NCBI GenBank assembly: GCA_900542355.1
Contig: UQNE01000022.1
Coordinates: forward strand, 1-30,145
DNA length: 30,145 nucleotides
Direction of reading: 5' to 3'
Source of the DNA: an uncultured Bacteroidales bacterium
GTDB lineage: Bacteria > Bacteroidota > Bacteroidia > Bacteroidales > Paludibacteraceae
The position numbers were made by a program, and so were the translations under genes. Shown in pieces: positions 7,598 to 14,272 of this stretch. Every line of letters starts with the position of its first letter. The first letter of the stretch is position 1. The notes beneath the pieces were generated by a model. It was not told the origin of the DNA. It saw only the letters and a list, made by a program, of their open reading frames with translations, and made no database searches.

Positions 7598-8194
7598 TTA
7601 TTTCTTGTATCGAGCGTTGAGCGCCTCAACGACCTCGGCAGTGATGTCGTAGCCATCGGCAGCCTGGAGGATGTTATCCTTGCCGGCATTGGCAAAAATC
7701 ATTTGGTAACGACCATCGGCGTTGAACTCACGCAAGAAATTGTTGATTGTATCAGACAACTGCATATTGAGTTTTTGGTTCTCCTGCATAATGTCGTTGG
7801 TCAGTTTCGCCTCCAAGTCCTGTAAATCTTGTTGTTTTTTGTATAGTTCTTGTTGTTTTGCCTCAGCACGCTCACGGCTCATAAATGCACCATTCTCCAC
7901 TTTGCGCTGAAAATCAGCGGCTTCGCTTTGGAAAGTACGCGCTTTGGTATTCAGTTTGAGGCGAGCATCCTCTTGTTTGGTCATCAGCCGGTCTTGAGCA
8001 TCGACAGCAAATTGATACTGTGTGAGAACAGAGTCGAGATTGAGGTAAGCAACGGGGAGATTACCCTCAGCAACCGGCATATTCTCGGAAGCGACAGCCT
8101 CAGATTGTTTAGTTTTTTGTGTAAAAAAGAGGACAAACAGGGCAATGACAGCCACTGCGAGAACGGAATCAATTACGATTTGTGTTTTGTTCAT
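7598..8194 (-). CDS. OmpH/Skp-like periplasmic chaperone, membrane-anchored
   Basis: A 198-residue OmpH (Skp) family protein. An uncleaved-looking N-terminal membrane segment (about residues 8-26, VLAVAVIALFVLFF) is followed by the family core, with VAYLNLDSVLTQY near 48, then a long coiled coil (about 65-160, rich in Q, E, K and R) and a C-terminal segment YQMIFANAGKDNILQAADGYDIT typical of OmpH. Skp-type proteins hold unfolded outer-membrane proteins in the periplasm. This copy has a hydrophobic anchor instead of a classic cleaved signal, unlike the two OmpH proteins at 20728-21846. It lies 3 bp after the small membrane protein gene and 21 bp before wzi, so a dedicated role in delivering the Wzi barrel is plausible but inferred. 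Confidence 0.85.
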   Translation of the reverse strand: MNKTQIVIDSVLAVAVIALFVLFFTQKTKQSEAVASENMPVAEGNLPVAYLNLDSVLTQYQFAVDAQDRLMTKQEDARLKLNTKARTFQSEAADFQRKVENGAFMSRERAEAKQQELYKKQQDLQDLEAKLTNDIMQENQKLNMQLSDTINNFLREFNADGRYQMIFANAGKDNILQAADGYDITAEVVEALNARYKK

Positions 8195-8197
8195 AAT

Positions 8198-8413
8198 CTA
8201 TATGTTTTTGACATTAATTTTCTTTCTTTCTGCCCGTCTTGCTTCGCGGTCCTGCGAAGTGGCACAATGGATGCCTTTCTCACGCATTAGGGGATTTTCG
8301 CTGATGTGCTGACTGGAGAAACGCCCGTTTTTCTTAAGGATAATACGGACACAGAGCAACGCAAACGCTGCTGCAAGCAACAATATGACAATCAATAACT
8401 GCTTCATATACAT
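8198..8413 (-). CDS. Small conserved Bacteroidetes membrane protein
   Basis: A 71-residue protein with one N-terminal membrane helix (LLIVILLLAAAFALLCV) and a basic soluble tail containing GIHCATSQDREARR. Small proteins of this design, with a helix, a KKNGRF-like linker and a GIxC..SQD motif, are widespread in Bacteroidetes and lack a known function. There are two possible ATGs (8413 and 8407). It is the first gene after the promoter at 8427-8456 and is closely followed by the OmpH-like gene. Confidence 0.7.
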   Translation of the reverse strand: MYMKQLLIVILLLAAAFALLCVRIILKKNGRFSSQHISENPLMREKGIHCATSQDREARRAERKKINVKNI

Positions 8414-8426
8414 ACTATTGAGCGTA

Positions 8427-8456
8427 CAAAGGTACGAATAAATTTAGAAATACAAA
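8427..8456 (-). promoter_or_regulatory. Bacteroidetes-type promoter for the wzi operon
   Basis: On the minus strand, TTTG (8453-8456) and TACCTTTG (8427-8434) are 18 bp apart. The expected start site is just upstream of the ATG at 8413. Confidence 0.75.
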
Positions 8457-8501
8457 AATGTATGCCACAATTTGCGTACTTTTGAACAAAAAAAATGTGT
8501 G

Positions 8502-8524
8502 CACCCTATATATATAAGGTGTGT
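8502..8524. promoter_or_regulatory. Imperfect palindrome between divergent promoters
   Basis: The sequence around CACCCTATA and TATAAGGTG forms an almost perfect inverted repeat, 2 bp upstream of the plus-strand -33 element and about 45 bp upstream of the minus-strand one. It could be an operator or just an AT-rich cruciform; no regulator is identified. Confidence 0.35.
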
Positions 8525-8525
8525 G

Positions 8526-8557
8526 TTTGCATAAAAGCGAAAAATTTAGTACCTTTG
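8526..8557 (+). promoter_or_regulatory. Bacteroidetes-type promoter for the bactofilin gene
   Basis: TTTG (8526-8529) and TACCTTTG (8550-8557) are 20 bp apart. The transcript would begin near 8564 with a small hairpin (GTGGG, 7-nt loop, CCCAC; 8568-8584) in its 5' leader. Confidence 0.75.
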
Positions 8558-8612
8558 TGCGTTATTTGTGGGCAGAAGTCCCACTATTTTGAACACTGAA
8601 AAACAACACACT

Positions 8613-8951
8613 ATGGCAACAACACAACAGCAAAGCGGTACCTTGTACAATGCGCTGACCGCAGGAAGCAAGATTATCGGTACCATCATTGCCGATTCGG
8701 ATATACGAATTGACGGAACAATAGAAGGCGACCTGCAATGCACAGGGAAAGTGGTAATTGGTGAGCAAGGTAGTCTGAAAGGCTCTATCGTATGCCAAAA
8801 TGCGGAGATAATGGGTTCGCTTGACGGGAAAATCAATGTAGAACACACGCTGGCTCTGCGTGCAAGCGGTAATATCAAAGGCGATGTGGCAACGGGGACA
8901 CTGATTGTAGAGCCGAACGCGATTTTCAACGGCACTTGCTCGATGAAATAA
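8613..8951 (+). CDS. Bactofilin family cytoskeletal protein
   Basis: A 112-residue bactofilin (DUF583, Pfam Bactofilin). The core SKIIGTIIADSDIRIDGTIE, then GKVVIGEQGSLKGSIVCQNAEIMGSLDGKI and ASGNIKGDVATGTLIVEPNA, has the hydrophobic i, i+2 pattern and glycine turns of the right-handed beta-helix. Bactofilins polymerise without nucleotide and organise cell-wall or envelope machinery. The ATG at 8613 gives a short polar N-terminus typical of the family; an in-frame GTG at 8568 overlaps the leader hairpin and is rejected as start. DUF1015 follows 92 bp later and may share the transcript. Confidence 0.9.
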   Translation: MATTQQQSGTLYNALTAGSKIIGTIIADSDIRIDGTIEGDLQCTGKVVIGEQGSLKGSIVCQNAEIMGSLDGKINVEHTLALRASGNIKGDVATGTLIVEPNAIFNGTCSMK

Positions 8952-9043
8952 GCGGTATAAGCAGCAAAAAGAAAGCCGTCAGCCATCAGACTTAGCAAAA
9001 GGAAATAATCTAATCGTCTAACATCAATAAAAACACTAACACT

Positions 9044-10288
9044 ATGATTATCAAACCATTCCGTGGCATTCGTCCACCTAAATCGCTTGCCGATAAGGTG
9101 AGCAGTCGTCCATACGATGTACTCAATTCGGAGGAGGCACGCAAAGAGGCAGAGGGTAATCCGATGTCGCTTTACCACATCATCAAACCGGAAATTAATT
9201 TTGCTCCGGGGACAGATGAACACGATCCGAAAGTGTATGAAAGTGCCGTAGAGCATTTTCGTGAGTTTCGCAAAAATGGTTGGTTGGTACAAGACCCGCA
9301 AGACAAATACTATGTATATGCGCAGACGATGAATGGGCGCACCCAGTATGGATTGGTAGTGGCAGCATGGGTGGAAGACTATATGGAAGGGCGCATCAAG
9401 AAGCATGAATTGACGCGCAAAGACAAGGAAGAAGACCGTATGAAGCATGTGCGCGTAAACAACGCCAACATAGAGCCGGTTTTCTTTGCCTATCCGCACC
9501 GCGATGACCTGGATAGGATTATTGCACAGATTACGGCAAGCGAACCGGAGTACGATTTTGTGGCCGCTCCCGAAGGGTTCAGACACACTTTTTGGGTGAT
9601 TAACGACCCTGCAACCATTGAGCATATCACGCAGATTTTCAAAGAGATACCTGCTATGTATATTGCTGATGGGCATCACCGCTCGGCGGCAGCAGCCTTG
9701 GTGGGCAATGAGAAAAAACTACAAAACCCACACCATACCGGCAAGGAGGAATACAACTATTTCTTGGCCGTATGTTTCCCTGATAATCAACTGAATATCA
9801 TTGACTACAATCGCGTGGTAAAAGACCTGAACGGACTAAGCGATGAGCAGTTTATCGAGGCACTGAAGGCTGATTTTGATGTAGAGAAAAAAGGCACGGA
9901 GATTTACAAACCGCAACATCTGCACAATTTCTCGCTCTATTTGGGCGGGGAATGGTACAGCCTGACAGCCAAACAAGGGCGTTACGACGACAAAGACCCA
10001 ATCGGTGTATTAGATGTAACCATATCGAGCAACCTCATCTTGGATAAGATATTGGGTATCAAAGACTTACGCACAGACAAACGAATAGATTTTGTAGGTG
10101 GTATTCGTGGTCTTGGTGAGTTGAAACGGCGTGTCGATTCGGGCGAGATGAAAATGGCCTTGGCACTCTACCCCGTTACGATGCAACAAATCATCAACAT
10201 TGCCGAATCGGGGAACATTATGCCGCCCAAGACGACATGGTTTGAACCGAAACTGCGCAGCGGATTAGTCATTCACGAATTGGTATAA
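9044..10288 (+). CDS. DUF1015 family protein
   Basis: A 414-residue DUF1015 protein, near full family length. Hallmarks are IIKPFRGIRP at the N-terminus, SSRPYDVLNSEEAR, the KHELTRKDKEEDRMKH segment, and MYIADGHHRSAAAA around residue 205, with a C-terminus rich in conserved GGIRGLGEL. Family members often sit beside serA/serC in Bacteroidetes and are suspected to act in amino-acid or phosphoserine metabolism, but the reaction is unknown. Those neighbours are absent here. It follows the bactofilin gene and ends ahead of an inverted repeat (10301-10333). Confidence 0.9.
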   Translation: MIIKPFRGIRPPKSLADKVSSRPYDVLNSEEARKEAEGNPMSLYHIIKPEINFAPGTDEHDPKVYESAVEHFREFRKNGWLVQDPQDKYYVYAQTMNGRTQYGLVVAAWVEDYMEGRIKKHELTRKDKEEDRMKHVRVNNANIEPVFFAYPHRDDLDRIIAQITASEPEYDFVAAPEGFRHTFWVINDPATIEHITQIFKEIPAMYIADGHHRSAAAALVGNEKKLQNPHHTGKEEYNYFLAVCFPDNQLNIIDYNRVVKDLNGLSDEQFIEALKADFDVEKKGTEIYKPQHLHNFSLYLGGEWYSLTAKQGRYDDKDPIGVLDVTISSNLILDKILGIKDLRTDKRIDFVGGIRGLGELKRRVDSGEMKMALALYPVTMQQIINIAESGNIMPPKTTWFEPKLRSGLVIHELV

Positions 10289-10300
10289 ACATTTCTTCGG

Positions 10301-10333
10301 ATAGGCAGTCTGCTCTACGGCGGGCTGCCTATC
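10301..10333. repeat. Inverted repeat after DUF1015, possible terminator without T-run
   Basis: GATAGGCAGTC pairs with GGCTGCCTATC (11 bp, one wobble) across a ~12-nt loop, 13 bp after the stop. No T-run follows, so it may be an mRNA 3'-end hairpin or a weak terminator. Confidence 0.45.
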
Positions 10334-10459
10334 TGATTAGCATCGGGAAGCAATATAGGGTGTGTACAGAGTTAGGCAGAGAGCAGGCAAGGAAACAGAC
10401 AAATGCAGAAAGCAGAATAGAAACCAAGCAGAGGTTGAGAGCAACAAGAAACAAAGCAG

Positions 10460-12526
10460 ATGCACAAAAGAGTATATATATATATGGTGTCGGCACTCTT
10501 GGTGGGAGTGTTGTTTTCTTCGTGTAGTATCAAGACTCGTGTCAAACGAGCGGATAAGAAGTATGCAATAGGCGAATACTACGATGCTGCCGACCTATAC
10601 AAACAGTGCTATGGGCGTATCTCAGCCAAGAAAGAACGCGACCTGCGGGCACATGTAGCCTTCTACCAAGGCGAATGCTATCGTATCATCAACAACCCTA
10701 AGGCAACCAACGCTTATCGCAATGCCATTCGCAACCACTATCAAGACTCTATCGTCTATCTACGCTATGCGCAAGCCCTTCATTATCAAGGTAAATATCG
10801 TGATGCGGACAAGAATTACCTTATCTATTTAGAGGTACATCCTACGGATTATGAAGCACAGGCGGGGCACTATGCCTGCCAACAGATAGAAGAATGGCGC
10901 AAGCAACCGAGCCGCTACAGAGTGAGTTTGGCTAAGGAGTTTAACGCCAAGAGAAGCAGCAATTTTGCGCCGGCTTTCATAGGCGAAAGTGCTGATGCTC
11001 TGATGTTTACAAGCAATCGGCAAGAGAGTGGCGGCGGAGGAAAGAAAAAAATGCAACGCCCCAGTCCCGTAACCGGAGCGCAGACTTTTCGCCTCTACTC
11101 GACCCGCAAAAACGCAGCGGGGCAATGGGAGGAAATTAGTTTGGCGGAAGGGTTATATGGTGAGCAGACGGAGCAAACACAGGACAACGACTCCACCGGG
11201 GGAAAATCAGCAGGTAGCGCAGAGATGGGAGTATGCTGTTTTTCGGCAGCCGGGCGCACGATGTATTTCACCTACTCCAAGCCAATCAACGGACAAGATT
11301 TAGGTGCTAAGATATTCACTTCCTCGCGTGCCAGCGGTGAGTGGGGTGAACCGCAAGAAGTAAAACTATTCAACGATAGCAGTATCACAGTGGGTCATCC
11401 GTCGCTCTGTCCGAGCGGTGATACACTCTATTTTGTGTCTGACGCTCCCGGAGGCTTTGGCGGAAAAGACATCTATATGGCTGAATTGGATGGTACAGAA
11501 TGGGTAAATGTACAAAACATGGGGTCATCTATCAACACCCCCGGCGATGAGATGTACCCGTGCATGCACCCCAACGGCGACTTATATTTTGCCTCCAACG
11601 GACATCCGGGGTATGGAGGATTGGACTTATTCAAAGCCGAGCGCGACACCACACAGCGTGATTCGGCAGTGTGGATTGTGTACAATATGGGTGCACCATT
11701 CAACTCAAATGGCGATGATTTCGGCATCACCTTTGAGGGAAATACACAGAACGGATTTTTCTCTTCCAACCGCGGTCAGAAGAAAGGACTTGACCAAATC
11801 TACCATTTTGTATTGCCGGAGATGGAGTTTATCGTGAGCGGATTAGTAACTGATAATCAGGGAGAACCGATTGCTGATGCGGCTTTACGCCTGGTGGGAG
11901 ATGACGGAACCAACACTCGTCTGCAAGTACACAGAAACGGCACTTATAAAATCAAAATCAAGAAAGACACGAGGTACATCATGTTGGCCACTGCCCGCGG
12001 TTACCTAAATGCTCGCGAGGGATTTAATACACACGGTCTGACCGACAGCAAGATGTACGAGCAAAACTTCTCCCTTGCTCCCATCAGCAAGCCTGTTACG
12101 ATGGATAATGTATTCTACGAGTTTGGCAAATGGGATTTGACACCGGCATCGGAGCAAGAACTGCAATCGCTGGTAAAACTACTCAAAGACAATCCGAATA
12201 TCACGATAGAACTATCAGCACACACCGATATGAAAGGCGATTCGATATTCAATGTACGGCTATCGGAAAAGCGTGCCCAAGCAGTATGTAACTATCTAAT
12301 ACAGAATGGAATAGAAGCCGAGCGACTGACACCTGTAGGCTATGGAAAGCAGAAACCGGTAGTGGCAGACAAAGCACTGCACCAACGCTATCCGTTTATT
12401 CCGCAAGAGCAGCCATTAGACGAGGAGTTTATCCTCTCATTACCGGAAGAGCAGCAAGAGATTTGCAACCAAGTCAACCGCCGCACCGAGTTCAAAGTGC
12501 TACGCACAACCTACAAATTGTATTGA
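10460..12526 (+). CDS. porE: PorE-like T9SS lipoprotein (TPR, beta-propeller, CRD, OmpA C-terminal domain)
   Basis: A 688-residue lipoprotein: signal MVSALLVGVLFSSC with the lipidated cysteine at residue 22. Domains in order are TPR-like helices (about 30-150), a WD40/PD40-type propeller with SNRQE, GHPSLCPSGDTLYFVSDAPGG-like and MYPCMHPNGDLYFASNG-like blades (about 165-455), a carboxypeptidase-regulatory-like beta domain (about 458-540) and an OmpA peptidoglycan-binding domain (ELSAHTDMKGD, LSEKRAQAV; about 550-688). This four-part layout is that of PorE (P. gingivalis PG1058), which ties the type IX secretion machinery to peptidoglycan. The start could also be ATG 10484. There is no clear promoter; the 171-bp upstream gap holds no gene. 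An OmpA-like protein of another function is possible but less likely. Confidence 0.85.
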   Translation: MHKRVYIYMVSALLVGVLFSSCSIKTRVKRADKKYAIGEYYDAADLYKQCYGRISAKKERDLRAHVAFYQGECYRIINNPKATNAYRNAIRNHYQDSIVYLRYAQALHYQGKYRDADKNYLIYLEVHPTDYEAQAGHYACQQIEEWRKQPSRYRVSLAKEFNAKRSSNFAPAFIGESADALMFTSNRQESGGGGKKKMQRPSPVTGAQTFRLYSTRKNAAGQWEEISLAEGLYGEQTEQTQDNDSTGGKSAGSAEMGVCCFSAAGRTMYFTYSKPINGQDLGAKIFTSSRASGEWGEPQEVKLFNDSSITVGHPSLCPSGDTLYFVSDAPGGFGGKDIYMAELDGTEWVNVQNMGSSINTPGDEMYPCMHPNGDLYFASNGHPGYGGLDLFKAERDTTQRDSAVWIVYNMGAPFNSNGDDFGITFEGNTQNGFFSSNRGQKKGLDQIYHFVLPEMEFIVSGLVTDNQGEPIADAALRLVGDDGTNTRLQVHRNGTYKIKIKKDTRYIMLATARGYLNAREGFNTHGLTDSKMYEQNFSLAPISKPVTMDNVFYEFGKWDLTPASEQELQSLVKLLKDNPNITIELSAHTDMKGDSIFNVRLSEKRAQAVCNYLIQNGIEAERLTPVGYGKQKPVVADKALHQRYPFIPQEQPLDEEFILSLPEEQQEICNQVNRRTEFKVLRTTYKLY

Positions 12527-12569
12527 CAAAAATAACCATATATATACTATTCACAGAAAATCAAAGACT

Positions 12570-13364
12570 ATGCAACAATACTTAGAACTATGCAGGCGTG
12601 TGCTCAATGAAGGTGTTGAGAAGCACGACAGGACCGGAACGGGGACCATCTCGGTGTTTGGTCATCAGATGCGTTTTAACCTTGAAGAAGGATTCCCGCT
12701 GCTGACCACCAAGAAATTGCACCTCAAATCAATCATCTACGAACTGCTTTGGTTTTTGCAAGGGGATACCAATGTACACTACCTGCAAGAACATGGTGTG
12801 CGGATATGGAATGAGTGGGCCGACGAGAATGGTGAATTAGGTCCCGTATATGGTCATCAATGGCGCAGTTGGCCTGATTATCAAGGCGGTACGATAGACC
12901 AAATAACTAATGTGGTAGAGCAGATAAAGCACAATCCGGATAGCCGCAGAATGATAGTGAGTGCATGGAATGTAGCAGAAGTGGATAAGATGGCATTGCC
13001 ACCTTGCCACTCGATCTTTCAGTTCTATGTAGCCAACGGAAGGCTCTCGCTGCAACTCTATCAGCGCTCGGCAGATATATTCTTAGGTGTGCCTTTTAAT
13101 ATCGCCTCCTACGCCCTACTCTTGCAGATGATGGCGCAAGTAACAGGCTTAAAAGCGGGCGATTTCGTACATACCCTGGGTGATGCACACATCTATCTGA
13201 ACCACTTGGAGCAAGTCCGCCTACAACTGACGCGTGAGCCTCGACCGCTGCCCAAGATGCACATCAATCCGGATGTGAAGGACATCTTCGGCTTTCATTA
13301 TGAGGACTTTACATTAGAGGGGTATGACCCGCACCCGCATATAGCAGGAACGGTAAGCGTCTAA
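12570..13364 (+). CDS. thyA: Thymidylate synthase
   Basis: ThyA, 264 residues, the same length as the E. coli enzyme. It converts dUMP to dTMP using methylenetetrahydrofolate. The catalytic Cys146 lies in LPPCHS; the phosphate-binding RRMIVSAWN (about 126-134), the QRSADIFLGVPFNIASYA block, and LGDAHIYLNHLEQV are all intact. The start ATG at 12570 fits the conserved N-terminus (QQYLELCRRVLNEG). It sits 174 bp upstream of folA, the enzyme that recycles its dihydrofolate product, the classic pairing. The 3' end runs directly into a heptamer array. Confidence 0.97.
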   Translation: MQQYLELCRRVLNEGVEKHDRTGTGTISVFGHQMRFNLEEGFPLLTTKKLHLKSIIYELLWFLQGDTNVHYLQEHGVRIWNEWADENGELGPVYGHQWRSWPDYQGGTIDQITNVVEQIKHNPDSRRMIVSAWNVAEVDKMALPPCHSIFQFYVANGRLSLQLYQRSADIFLGVPFNIASYALLLQMMAQVTGLKAGDFVHTLGDAHIYLNHLEQVRLQLTREPRPLPKMHINPDVKDIFGFHYEDFTLEGYDPHPHIAGTVSV

Positions 13365-13369
13365 CGCAA

Positions 13370-13420
13370 GGACCGCTGCGCTAAAGGACGATGAACCGCT
13401 GCGCTAAAGGAATAAGGAAA
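13370..13420 (+). repeat. 7-bp array with two CCGCTGCGCTAAAGGA blocks
   Basis: Starts 5 bp after the thyA stop: a 16-bp block containing CCGCTGCGCTAAA, unit GGACGAT, the same block again (13394-13409), then GGAATAA and GGAAAAA. Confidence 0.85.
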
Positions 13421-13467
13421 AAAGACCTATTACCTTCATCTGTCATCAGTCGAATGCATTTTAGTCT

Positions 13468-13495
13468 TTTGTCCATTGTCCTTGCTCCATTGTCC
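13468..13495 (-). repeat. 7-bp tandem array, inverted orientation
   Basis: On the minus strand: GGACAAT, GGAGCAA, GGACAAT, GGACAAA, all exactly 7 bp. It is inverted relative to the array at 13370, so the thyA-folA gap can fold on itself. Confidence 0.9.
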
Positions 13496-13538
13496 TAACT
13501 TGCTATTCTTATTTTTTTAATTCTTTAACTAACCAACT

Positions 13539-14045
13539 ATGCTCTCGATTATTGCTGCCATATCAGAAGACAATGCCATTGGCAAAGGCGGTGAGTTGCT
13601 ATGCCATTTGCCCAACGACCTGCGTCATTTTAAGCAGATTACGCTCGGAAGTGCTGTGATAATGGGCTCTGCCACCTATCTATCACTCCCGCGTCGCCCC
13701 CTGCCCAAACGACAAAACATAGTGATTACAAGCCGTCAAGACGCTGTGTTTGAGGGCGCAGATGTGGCACACTCGATAGAAGAGGCTTTGCAGATGGTGA
13801 GCGAAGTGGAGGAAGCGTTTGTCATCGGAGGAGGCAGTATATACCGACAGATGATGCCATTGGCTGACAAACTCTATATCACACACATACACCATAGTTG
13901 GCCCGATGCTGACACCTTCTTCCCCGAGATAAAAAAGGAAGAATGGCTCCTGCAAACTGCCGAAGAACACCCCGCAGACAACGACAACCCCTACATCTAC
14001 ACCTTTGCCGAATATGTGAGGGTTGAGCCAATACATAATGCATAA
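13539..14045 (+). CDS. folA: Dihydrofolate reductase, with unusual active-site substitutions
   Basis: A 168-residue DHFR (dihydrofolate to tetrahydrofolate with NADPH) that aligns to the E. coli enzyme without gaps in the first 50 residues. Asp27 (HLPNDL), Thr46, the VIGGGSIY nucleotide loop and the C-terminal YTFAEYVR are present. The nearly invariant Trp22 is Cys (ELLCHLP), and Arg44 and His45, which contact the NADPH 2'-phosphate in E. coli, are Ser and Ala (MGSATY). The enzyme may be altered in cofactor preference or in antifolate binding; this is inference. The last residues (PIHNA) are encoded by the heptamer array (14030-14045), which also supplies the stop. It is the partner of thyA. 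Confidence 0.93.
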   Translation: MLSIIAAISEDNAIGKGGELLCHLPNDLRHFKQITLGSAVIMGSATYLSLPRRPLPKRQNIVITSRQDAVFEGADVAHSIEEALQMVSEVEEAFVIGGGSIYRQMMPLADKLYITHIHHSWPDADTFFPEIKKEEWLLQTAEEHPADNDNPYIYTFAEYVRVEPIHNA

Positions 14046-14101
14046 TGCTTGATTCAATGCATAATGCATAATTAAGAATAACAATGCATAATGATAATGA
14101 A
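14030..14101 (+). repeat. 7-bp tandem array overlapping the folA 3' end
   Basis: Units AATACAT (14030), AATGCAT (14037) and further AATGCAT, AATTAAG and AATGAAG copies to about 14101, with a few indels. The folA stop TAA (14043-14045) is the junction between two units. Confidence 0.85.
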
Positions 14102-14272
14102 GCCTTCATATCAATCAAAATTTATCCCCAACATATACTCTCAGACAATACAAAACGCTAATTAGTTTTTTGGAAATACAACATCCTAATAGTTATTAGA
14201 TGTTTTTTGGAATATTCTTGAAACCATATTGGGAGTTTTGTCCCATAACGAAATGCATTATTAGAATAACAG

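Noticed and set aside
8546..9679. 377-codon minus-strand frame across bactofilin and DUF1015
   Set aside because: It covers two well-supported plus-strand genes and their gap, and has no recognisable family features.
10289..10459. tRNA or riboswitch between DUF1015 and porE
   Set aside because: Only one simple inverted repeat is visible; no cloverleaf or conserved riboswitch core was found.
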